Part shown: positions 1 through 5,988 of the stretch, piece by piece
How positions within the stretch are numbered: position 1 is the first letter of the stretch
Layout of the letters: the number at the start of each line of letters is the position of its first letter
From: an archaeon
GTDB lineage: Archaea; Nanobdellota; Nanobdellia; SCGC-AAA011-G17; GW2011-AR18
DNA: 8,580 nt
Assembly (NCBI GenBank): GCA_023245565.1
Contig: JAHFKB010000038.1
Coordinates: 1-8,580, forward strand
Reading direction: 5' to 3'
Position numbers and translations under genes: made by a program
The notes under the pieces: generated by a model
Database searches by the model: none
The model's input: only the letters and a program-made list of their open reading frames with translations
What the model was told of the DNA's origin: nothing

Positions 1-1334
1 CAATCTTTTATAATTAAATCTAAATCACCTAGTTCTTTCTTTAAATTTTTAATTAAGTCATTTTTCTTTCGAACTTCTAATAATTTTACTTTAGAAATTT
101 CAAATTCTCTATCTTGATTTTTATAAAGTTGTAGTAATTCTTTTAAATTTTTAATCTTTAATAATAATTCATCTTCTTTTTTAATAAATAATTCTAGATC
201 TAAGTTTAGTTTATTAATTAATTCATCTTCTTTTTGTTCTACACTATGTTTGTGCTCTAAAGAAACATTTTGATTACATAATGGACAAAAATCTAATTTT
301 AAAATTTTAGATTTAATATCTTCACTAGAATACTTTTTACTTCTAGATTCTACTTTTTTATTAAGTATTTCTCTTAATTCTTTATCTAAAGAATCTAATA
401 ATTTTTCATTTTCAATAATTTTATCTTTTATATTTTCAACAACATCATTTTTAATACTAGAATTTAATTCTAATATTTGAGATTCTAAAATATTTATCTG
501 ATTTAATATTCTTAATTCTAAATCTTCTTTAGATTTTAAAGTATTTTTCAAAACTTCAAATTCTCTTTTAGTTTCATTTAGTTTTATAATTTCTTTCTCA
601 GATTCAGAAATTTCTTGTTTTTTTAAAATTACTGAAGCAGTTAAATGTTCTAATCTTTTTTTATTCAATTCAACTTGTTCTTTTACTTTTACTAATTCTA
701 TATATTTTTCTTTATCTTTTAGTCTTTTACTATCTAAATCTAAAGTAATTAAATTAAATTCTTTTTTCTTTTGTTTAACTTCACTTAAAACTATTTTTGA
801 ATTTTCTTTTACCCTTTTATATTTTTCAATATTAAAGACTTTTCTTAAAGTCTCTATTCTATTTTCTTTCTCTCCAAGAAGTATTAATTTCATTTCTTCT
901 TGAGGAGTATAAACAGTATATCTATAAATTAATAATTTTTTAGTTAACATTTCAGCAGGATAATTTAGAATTTCTAAAATTCTTTGTTTTAATTCCAGAG
1001 GTGTTAATTCTTGTGTAACATCATTTATTGTTAAATAACCAGAATCTTGAACTATTCCAGTAGAACTTTTTTTTAAAGTTCTTTTAATATGAATATTTTT
1101 CTCACCAATTAAAAAATTCAGACTTACATAGCCATCAACAGCACCATTTCTCAATAATGCACCGCCAGATAATTCTCCTCTTCTAATTCCAAATAAAGCA
1201 AAATCTATTGCTAATAAAGTTGTACTTTTACCAGACCCAATATCTCCTGAAAGTAATATAATTCCTTCTGAAAAAACCATTTCTTCATCAATATAACTTC
1301 TTATATTTCTTAATCTTAGTTTTTTTAATAACAT
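1..1334 (-). CDS. rad50: Rad50 DNA repair ATPase, N-terminal part (runs off left edge)
   Basis: SMC-like ATPase that partners Mre11 in tethering and processing DNA double-strand breaks. The reading frame is open from ATG at 1334 to the window edge, giving 444 residues; the C-terminal arm and ATPase half lie outside. Visible features are a Walker A loop GDIGSGKST at residues 30-38, a Rad50-type Q-loop segment YTVYTPQEEMK with Gln145, and a long Lys/Glu/Leu-rich coiled coil from about residue 170. A zinc-hook CPLC follows, with Cys350 and Cys353 encoded at 276-287. The second coiled-coil arm begins after the hook. Family knowledge: the hook cysteines of two Rad50 molecules bind one Zn to join dimers. 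In Pyrococcus furiosus Rad50 (882 residues) the hook is near residue 444, so this first arm is shorter. The start lies one base past the mre11 stop with no obvious Shine-Dalgarno sequence, suggesting translational coupling. Identification is secure. Confidence 0.96.
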   Translation of the reverse strand, partial: MLLKKLRLRNIRSYIDEEMVFSEGIILLSGDIGSGKSTTLLAIDFALFGIRRGELSGGALLRNGAVDGYVSLNFLIGEKNIHIKRTLKKSSTGIVQDSGYLTINDVTQELTPLELKQRILEILNYPAEMLTKKLLIYRYTVYTPQEEMKLILLGEKENRIETLRKVFNIEKYKRVKENSKIVLSEVKQKKKEFNLITLDLDSKRLKDKEKYIELVKVKEQVELNKKRLEHLTASVILKKQEISESEKEIIKLNETKREFEVLKNTLKSKEDLELRILNQINILESQILELNSSIKNDVVENIKDKIIENEKLLDSLDKELREILNKKVESRSKKYSSEDIKSKILKLDFCPLCNQNVSLEHKHSVEQKEDELINKLNLDLELFIKKEDELLLKIKNLKELLQLYKNQDREFEISKVKLLEVRKKNDLIKNLKKELGDLDLIIKD

Positions 1335-1335
1335 T

Positions 1336-2511
1336 TTACAATCCAATTAATTTATCAATATCTCTTATAACTCTATTCTCAAAATCTGCACTTTTTTCTC
1401 CTTCTAATTTTTCTTTATCTAAAACATTAATAAATTCTAAAATTTTACTCTCATCAAAAAAAGCTTCTTTTGAGTTTTCTTTTATTAAAGAAAATTCTAT
1501 ATCTTCAACACCTCTTAAGTCTACATCTAATTCTTTAAATTCCTTAGTTGTTAATTTATTTGTATTTTTTAAAATAAAATAAGCTTCACTAAAATTATCA
1601 AATAATTTTTTAAAATTAATATCACTTAATTTACCAGATTTTAAACAACCTTCAATTCTTAAAGTAATAATTTTATTTTTATAATCTTGAACCTTATTGA
1701 TTATTTCCTCTTCTATATCTTTTGGATCTTTATCTTCTGCATTAATAAAGTAAGATAAAATATCAACAATTTTTAAAGGAATATGTTTTGTCTCAACACT
1801 ATTTCCATTTACATTTATAATAAAAAATCCACCATGTTTTAATTTTTCTAATTCTTGAAAATTATTTGGATATAATGGTCCAGGATAACTTAAAACACCA
1901 TACCCTTCATGATATTTACTATATACAAAATGAGGATGTCCTCCAGCATAATAATTAAATCCCCTAGGTAATATAGAAATAGGAGAAGCTTCAATCATCT
2001 CAAATTCATTAGGCTTTAATTCATTTAATAAAGTATGAAATAAAAATATTTTAAATCCTTCTTCTTTTTCCAAATGTTCTTTTTCCAAAACAGCATAGTC
2101 AGAAGTTTCTAAACCTCCTTTTTTTCCATACATTCCAGTTAATTTAACACCAGTTCTATCTGTAGTAAATTGCAATTTTCCATCTAAAAATTTCATAACA
2201 TTTATTACTAAACCAGAATTTTCCAAAACATCTAGCATAGTCTTACCAGATGCAGAAAAATCATGAGATCCAGGAATTAAATAAACAGGAATATCATATT
2301 CTTTTAATTTACTTAGTATTTTAGCAGTTTGTTTTAGAATTTCTATTGAAGGTAAAGCTGTATCAAATAAATCACCTGCTATAATTACAAAACCAACATA
2401 TTCTTCTATACAAATGTCTATTGCTTTTTCAAAACTTTTCAGATTAACATCTCTTAATGTATCTTCTCTCCATCCACCAATATGGCAGTCACTAAGATGA
2501 GCAAATTTCAT
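1336..2511 (-). CDS. mre11: Mre11 DNA double-strand break repair nuclease
   Basis: Metal-dependent nuclease of the Mre11-Rad50 complex, with 3'-5' exonuclease and endonuclease activity known for the family. The 391-residue protein has the calcineurin-like phosphoesterase motifs in order: DCH (Asp8, His10), GDLFD (Asp47), GSHD (His83), FHT (His159) and GGHPH (His192, His194). The capping domain spans roughly residues 235-330. A charged helical C-terminus, about 345-391, matches the position of the Rad50-binding region. Motif III is GSHD rather than the usual GNHD, so Ser82 occupies the place of the metal-binding Asn (Asn84 in Pyrococcus Mre11). All other metal ligands are present. A TATA-like box lies about 26 bases before ATG 2511 and there is no Shine-Dalgarno sequence, so the transcript is probably leaderless. 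It is the first gene of the mre11-rad50 operon. Archaeal mre11 and rad50 are often found beside herA and nurA; neither is seen here. Confidence 0.95.
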   Translation of the reverse strand: MKFAHLSDCHIGGWREDTLRDVNLKSFEKAIDICIEEYVGFVIIAGDLFDTALPSIEILKQTAKILSKLKEYDIPVYLIPGSHDFSASGKTMLDVLENSGLVINVMKFLDGKLQFTTDRTGVKLTGMYGKKGGLETSDYAVLEKEHLEKEEGFKIFLFHTLLNELKPNEFEMIEASPISILPRGFNYYAGGHPHFVYSKYHEGYGVLSYPGPLYPNNFQELEKLKHGGFFIINVNGNSVETKHIPLKIVDILSYFINAEDKDPKDIEEEIINKVQDYKNKIITLRIEGCLKSGKLSDINFKKLFDNFSEAYFILKNTNKLTTKEFKELDVDLRGVEDIEFSLIKENSKEAFFDESKILEFINVLDKEKLEGEKSADFENRVIRDIDKLIGL

Positions 2512-2530
2512 AGAATATAAAAATTTAGAA

Positions 2531-2540
2531 TATTTTTATA
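2531..2540 (-). promoter_or_regulatory. TATA box for mre11-rad50
   Basis: On the minus strand this reads TATAAAAATA, preceded by AAG. Its centre is about 25 bases before the mre11 ATG at 2511. That is the spacing expected of an archaeal TATA box when transcription begins at or next to the start codon. In such AT-rich DNA the spacing and the repeated pattern in this window carry more weight than the sequence itself. Confidence 0.55.
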
Positions 2541-2587
2541 CTTAATTATGCTATATGATATGTTTTACATTAATGACAAAGAAGAAG

Positions 2588-3043
2588 TTACAACTTGTAT
2601 TTTATAGCTAGCTCTCTAAACATTTTTTCTTTATCTTTAAATAAAAATCCCTCTTGATAACCAAAACCAAATTTTAGTTGTGTATCTGGAATAAAGCTAC
2701 CCCATTTTTCTTTAACAGGTAAATTTAAAGCCTGATGTACAGCCAATCTACAATTAATTAAATCAACATCATCTGGAAGTTTAAAATATCTATAACCTCT
2801 CTTTAATCTAGCATATAATCCAACATTTTCATCTCTAAAATTATCTCCACCACCATAATAAATCTCACTTATTATATCTAATTCTCTTTCATAACTTACA
2901 GAATTAAAATATTCAGATATACTTTTTGCAACTATTAAGGATTGATCTTTAACATATTTTTCAAGTTTTCTCTCTCTATTCTTTGGATGAATAGGTGAAA
3001 ATCTATTTCTTCTTAATATTTCTGATAATGATATTTTTCCCAT
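2588..3043 (-). CDS. Unrecognised conserved-looking 151-residue protein
   Basis: I do not recognise this family. The 151-residue protein is soluble, with no signal peptide, membrane helix or paired metal-binding cysteines. The N-terminus is basic (MGKISLSEILRRNRFSPIHP, then NRERKLEKYVK). A helical stretch with KSISEYFNSVSYERELDIIS follows. The middle contains YYGGGDNF at about residues 62-69, then RLKRGYRYFKLPDDVD and a helix CRLAVHQALNLP. The C-terminal part is aromatic and charged (KFGFGYQEGFLFKDKEKMF). The many aromatic and glycine residues make it look like a folded domain, not a chance frame. It has its own TATA box 26 bases before ATG 3043 and is divergent from the first tandem-Lrp regulator, with 92 bases between the start codons, so joint control is plausible. 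The mre11 operon lies 76 bases downstream on the same strand but has a separate promoter. Confidence 0.75.
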   Translation of the reverse strand: MGKISLSEILRRNRFSPIHPKNRERKLEKYVKDQSLIVAKSISEYFNSVSYERELDIISEIYYGGGDNFRDENVGLYARLKRGYRYFKLPDDVDLINCRLAVHQALNLPVKEKWGSFIPDTQLKFGFGYQEGFLFKDKEKMFRELAIKYKL

Positions 3044-3062
3044 TGAGCAAGTAATTTATTAC

Positions 3063-3073
3063 TATATAAATAA
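3063..3073 (-). promoter_or_regulatory. TATA box for the 151-residue gene
   Basis: The minus strand reads TTATTTATATA. The box is centred about 24-26 bases before ATG 3043, consistent with a leaderless archaeal transcript. No Shine-Dalgarno sequence precedes the ATG. Confidence 0.5.
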
Positions 3074-3097
3074 CTTCTTACTATATATTTTACAAAA

Positions 3098-3110
3098 GAA
3101 AAGTATTTAA
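3098..3110 (+). promoter_or_regulatory. BRE/TATA promoter of the first tandem-Lrp gene
   Basis: GAAAAGTATTTAA combines a purine-rich BRE-like element (GAAAAG) with a TATA-like TATTTAA at 3104-3110. It is centred about 29 bases before ATG 3136. It lies back-to-back with the promoter of the divergent 151-residue gene, so a regulator bound between the two could affect both. Confidence 0.55.
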
Positions 3111-3135
3111 GTTTATTATATTACTATTTGTAAAT

Positions 3136-4104
3136 ATGGATAATATAGATAAAAAAATACTAAATCAAATTTCAGAAAATGCAAGAGATTCCCATAGTTT
3201 TTTAGCTAAGAAAATTAAAATCTCAAGAGAAGTATTTGATTATAGAATAAAAAAATTAGAAGAATTAGGAATAATAACAGGTTATCAAGCAAGAATAAAT
3301 CTTAAGAATTTTATTTATGGTGGTTATATAGTTCTTATTCAAGTAGTGAGTTTAACAGAAGATAAAGAAAAAGAAATAATTAATTCATTAAAAAAGAGTT
3401 CAACATTTTATTATATAGAAAAATGCGGTGGAACTTTTGATTTCATTATAGGAATTAATGTAAATAACTTAAATGAATTTTCTAAGTCTATAGATATAAT
3501 AAATGATATTTTTGGAAAAAATAAAACAAATATGACAGTATTAACAATGATTAAAGAATTAAGAGATTCTTTTAAACCATTATTTAAAGAAAATGAAGAA
3601 TTTAATAACACTATAACAGAACTTGATTTAATAAAAAAAGAAAGTATAGACGAAATTGATAAAAAATTAATAATTGCATTAGGAAAAGACGCAACAATTA
3701 CAAGTCCAAAATTATCAGAAAAAATAAAAATAACAGAAGTTGCAATTAGAGAAAGAATAAAAAAACTAATTTCTAAAAAAATAATATTAGGATTTAGAAC
3801 AATGATAGACTTAGGTAAATTAGATTTACAAATAAGTTCTTTATTAATAAAAACAAATACACAAAGTTCAGAAGTAGATAAAAAACTCCAAACATTTTTT
3901 CAATTTGATAAAAATAATACTTACGCATGTAAAGTTATAGGAGAATATAATTATTTCCTAACAGTTTTTAATAAAAACAATTTAGAATTAAAAGAATATA
4001 TAACTAAACTTAGAAATACTTTTCCAGAATTAATAAAGAACATAGATATATTGCCATTATTTGAAATGTCATATCATAAACATATTCCATTTGATAGTTT
4101 CTAA
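3136..4104 (+). CDS. Tandem (double-domain) Lrp/AsnC-type transcriptional regulator A
   Basis: DNA-binding regulator made of two Lrp/AsnC units in one 322-residue chain. Unit 1 has a winged HTH at residues 3-55 (DKKILNQISENAR, then recognition helix SREVFDYRIKKLEELGII) and a RAM-like ligand/oligomerisation domain at about 63-145 with the signature GGTFDFIIGINV. Unit 2 has HTH at about 172-225 (DEIDKKLIIALGKDA, AIRERIKKLISKKIILGF) and a RAM-like domain at about 230-315 with VIGEYNYFLTVF. An ordinary Lrp is about 150 residues with one unit and works as dimers or octamers. Here one chain could act as a pseudo-dimer. The effector and targets cannot be read from sequence. The gene is divergent from the unrecognised 151-residue gene and 52 bases before the antitoxin gene. 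It is a paralogue of the regulator at 5989-6978, sharing S(R/K)EVxxYR(I/V) in recognition helix 1. Family assignment is firm; function is open. Confidence 0.88.
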   Translation: MDNIDKKILNQISENARDSHSFLAKKIKISREVFDYRIKKLEELGIITGYQARINLKNFIYGGYIVLIQVVSLTEDKEKEIINSLKKSSTFYYIEKCGGTFDFIIGINVNNLNEFSKSIDIINDIFGKNKTNMTVLTMIKELRDSFKPLFKENEEFNNTITELDLIKKESIDEIDKKLIIALGKDATITSPKLSEKIKITEVAIRERIKKLISKKIILGFRTMIDLGKLDLQISSLLIKTNTQSSEVDKKLQTFFQFDKNNTYACKVIGEYNYFLTVFNKNNLELKEYITKLRNTFPELIKNIDILPLFEMSYHKHIPFDSF

Positions 4105-4120
4105 AATCTGAATTTCTAGG

Positions 4121-4134
4121 CGAAAGTTATATAA
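4121..4134 (+). promoter_or_regulatory. BRE/TATA promoter of the toxin-antitoxin pair
   Basis: CGAAAGTTATATAA joins a BRE-like CGAAAG with a TATA box TTATATAA. It is centred 26-27 bases before ATG 4157 and is the best-looking archaeal promoter in the window. Its position supports both the short antitoxin gene and a leaderless start at 4157. Confidence 0.7.
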
Positions 4135-4156
4135 ACTTATTTTCCTCATAATTAAT

Positions 4157-4333
4157 ATGGAAACAATAACTATTAACAAACAAGCTGTAGATGACTTAGT
4201 AAGAGTCAAAGAAGAGTTTGATTCTATTGTTGAGTCTATTGAATTAATGTCTGATTTAAAATTTATGAAATCTTATAATAAGGCAAAAGAACAAATTCAA
4301 AAAAGGGATTTTGATGAATGGGATAAATTATAA
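4157..4333 (+). CDS. RelB-like antitoxin (small)
   Basis: A 58-residue gene starting METITINKQAVDDLVRVKEE and ending DFDEWDKL. The short N-terminal strand ITINKQ, a central helix (VDDLVRVKEEFDSIVESIEL) and an acidic/basic tail with KAKEQIQKRDFDEW resemble the small antitoxins paired with archaeal RelE toxins. In such pairs the antitoxin wraps the toxin and blocks its active site, and it often represses its own promoter. Support comes from the promoter 26-27 bases before the ATG and from the 20-base overlap of its 3' end with the toxin gene, the standard antitoxin-first order. Sequence recognition on its own is moderate; the pairing makes it strong. There is no clear DNA-binding domain beyond the short N-terminal strand, so autoregulation is uncertain. 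Confidence 0.82.
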   Translation: METITINKQAVDDLVRVKEEFDSIVESIELMSDLKFMKSYNKAKEQIQKRDFDEWDKL

Positions 4334-4577
4334 AATACTACCTACAAAAGAATTCTCAAAAGACTTCCAAAAATTAGATAGTAGTATTAAGAGTAGGGTA
4401 AAGAATAAAATAGAAGAAGTTTCTCTTGACCCAGTAAGATATAAACATCTAAGTTATGACTTGAAAGGGAGTTGTAGAATTAGAATAGGAAAACTAAGAA
4501 TAATTTTTTCTTACTCTGAAAAATTAAAAGAATTATATTTGGAAAAGATTGTTTTTGATCATAAATATAGAGAGTAA
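4314..4577 (+). CDS. relE: RelE/ParE-family mRNA interferase toxin
   Basis: An 87-residue toxin of the RelE superfamily. Well-studied RelE members cut mRNA in the ribosomal A site and stop translation. Family features seen are the helical N-terminal half with EFSKDFQKLD, the turn DPVRYKHLSYDLKG at about residues 39-52, the basic strand CRIRIGKLRIIFSY (Arg55, Arg57, Arg62), and the end strand YLEKIVFDHKYRE with His83 and Tyr85. The arginines and the terminal His/Tyr match the usual positions of RelE catalytic or RNA-contact residues. I chose ATG 4314 over the TTG at 4311; GGGAT at 4305-4309, inside the antitoxin gene, could serve as a weak ribosome site. The overlap with the antitoxin gene implies coupled translation. 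The stop lies four bases from the convergent RNase J gene. ParE-like gyrase poisons share this fold, but the Arg/His/Tyr pattern favours an RNase. Confidence 0.88.
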   Translation: MNGINYKILPTKEFSKDFQKLDSSIKSRVKNKIEEVSLDPVRYKHLSYDLKGSCRIRIGKLRIIFSYSEKLKELYLEKIVFDHKYRE

Positions 4578-4581
4578 ATTT

Positions 4582-5919
4582 CTAAAATTTTAATCTCTGT
4601 CCATCAGTAACTAAATGAATATTATTTCCTAATTTATATCCTAATTCTTCAGCTAATTTAGCAACAGAATTTTCCATTTCAGAATTACCTTGAGAAGGAA
4701 TTATATTTTTTGGTTTTACCATGTTAAAAAATTCTCTAATATCTTCTTTGCTTGCATGTCCAGAAGCATGTAAATCAGTAAATATTTTAACTTTATGTAA
4801 TTTAAGCATATTTTCTAAATTAGCCCTATTAATAATATTACTAGGAACAGGAATTGTTCTGCAAGAAAATAATACAAAATCTCCCTCTCTAAAAATAAAA
4901 GGTAATTGTTTTGTAACAATCTTATCTAAAACAGATCCTGGTTCTCCTTGCGATCCTGTTGTTATAACTAAATATTTACCTCTATTTTGATCTATTTCTT
5001 TTAATTTTCTTCTTCTAGCTCCACCATATCCAATAATTTCTGCATCTCTAGAAAATTGAACCAATTTTAGATTTTCTGCAGCTTCATTAAATTTAGACAT
5101 GCTTCTTCCTAAAATAACAATTTTTCTTTTTAATTTTTTCCCAAATTCTATAATGCTTTTTATTCTAGCTATATTAGAAGCAAATGTTGTAACAAAGATA
5201 GCTTTATCTTTTGCATCAATTTCTAATAAAACATTTTTTACTAATTCTCTAGCAACTTTCTCACTAGGAGTTTTACCTTCAACTAATCCATTAATACATT
5301 CTACAATAAGAGCTAATAAATTTCCATCTTTTCCTATTTCATTTAATCTTTTAAAATTAGGTTTGTCTCCTAGAACAGGATCATTATCAAATTTAAAATC
5401 ATTAGCATATAATATTAAACCTTTAGGAGTATGAACTGCAACCATAGCACATTGTAATGTTGAATGAGACATAGAAATTAATTCTATTTTTATATTCTCA
5501 GAGATTTTAATGACTTCATCTCTTTCTACAGAAGTAAATTTATTTGGTAATTTTATATCATCATCTCTTAATATTGATTTTAAAACTTCTAATGTATAAG
5601 CAGATCCAATTATTGGACATTTATATTTTCCAGCTAAAAATTGAACAGCAGCTACATGATCATAATGTCCATGACCTAAAACTATTGCTTTAACTAAAGG
5701 TTTCCAATCTTCTATTTTTCTATCATCTGGAATTGCCTTTATATTCATTAATTCATTTGCTGATAATAATTTTGTAGAACCTTCTTCTTTCTCATAAGTT
5801 GAAATTGCTTGAATACTTACACCCATATCAAGAATAACTACTTCATTTCCAACCCTAACAGCAGTCATGTTTCTTCCAACATCATTATAACCGCTTAAAG
5901 TACAAATTTCTATATCCAT
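4582..5919 (-). CDS. Archaeal RNase J-type metallo-beta-lactamase/beta-CASP ribonuclease
   Basis: A 445-residue member of the RNase J group, which degrades RNA 5' to 3' in archaea and bacteria. Order of features: an N-terminal LSGYNDVGRNMTAV segment (archaeal version of the GGxGEIGxN start); Asp31; the metal motif GHGHYDH (His83, His85, Asp87, His88); MSHST (His152); NDFKFD (Asp174); a beta-CASP insert from about residue 205 with Glu207; TGSQGEPGSVL at 321-331, typical of RNase J; and LHASGHAS at 383-390. The last family motif, normally PxHGE or PxHGD with a metal-binding His, reads IIPSQGN here, with Gln410. There are no N-terminal KH domains, so it is not FttA/aCPSF1. It has a TATA box 26 bases before ATG 5919 and no Shine-Dalgarno sequence. 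It follows the second tandem-Lrp gene on the same strand by 69 bases. The family is certain; full activity is not, because of Gln410. Confidence 0.93.
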   Translation of the reverse strand: MDIEICTLSGYNDVGRNMTAVRVGNEVVILDMGVSIQAISTYEKEEGSTKLLSANELMNIKAIPDDRKIEDWKPLVKAIVLGHGHYDHVAAVQFLAGKYKCPIIGSAYTLEVLKSILRDDDIKLPNKFTSVERDEVIKISENIKIELISMSHSTLQCAMVAVHTPKGLILYANDFKFDNDPVLGDKPNFKRLNEIGKDGNLLALIVECINGLVEGKTPSEKVARELVKNVLLEIDAKDKAIFVTTFASNIARIKSIIEFGKKLKRKIVILGRSMSKFNEAAENLKLVQFSRDAEIIGYGGARRRKLKEIDQNRGKYLVITTGSQGEPGSVLDKIVTKQLPFIFREGDFVLFSCRTIPVPSNIINRANLENMLKLHKVKIFTDLHASGHASKEDIREFFNMVKPKNIIPSQGNSEMENSVAKLAEELGYKLGNNIHLVTDGQRLKF

Positions 5920-5922
5920 ATA

Positions 5923-5939
5923 ATTATTTTAAAAATAAT
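5923..5939. repeat. Short inverted repeat between TATA box and RNase J start
   Basis: Eight-base arms ATTATTTT (5923-5930) and AAAATAAT (5932-5939) are perfect reverse complements with one base between. They sit exactly between the TATA box and the RNase J start codon, where a bound repressor would block transcription. Such palindromes also arise by chance in DNA this AT-rich, so an operator role is only a suggestion. Confidence 0.35.
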
Positions 5940-5940
5940 C

Positions 5941-5950
5941 TTATATAAAC
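5941..5950 (-). promoter_or_regulatory. TATA box for the RNase J gene
   Basis: The minus strand reads GTTTATATAA, centred about 26 bases before ATG 5919, with AATAA upstream as a weak BRE. It gives RNase J its own leaderless promoter, separate from the tandem-Lrp gene ending at 5989. Confidence 0.6.
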
Positions 5951-5988
5951 TTATTGATATTATTAAAATTAAGCAAAATATTTCTTAA

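Noticed and set aside
1..1334. Generic SMC or bacterial SbcC protein
   Set aside because: The CPLC zinc hook, the Rad50-type Q-loop YTPQEE and the adjacent archaeal mre11 identify Rad50.
1..1334. Low-complexity or repeat array on the plus strand
   Set aside because: The T-rich, repetitive look is the complement of Lys/Glu/Leu-rich coiled-coil codons, not a DNA repeat.
3411..3611. Minus-strand open frame of 66 codons inside tandem-Lrp A
   Set aside because: Antisense shadow of a well-supported gene; its hydrophobic composition simply mirrors the A-rich sense strand.
4721..5434. Plus-strand open frames of 89 and 111 codons inside the RNase J gene
   Set aside because: They lie opposite conserved RNase J motifs and have no promoter or recognisable product.
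4582..5919. FttA/aCPSF1 transcription termination factor
   Set aside because: Same metallo-beta-lactamase/beta-CASP core, but the N-terminal KH domains are absent and the TGSQGEP and VGRNMTAV segments are of RNase J type.
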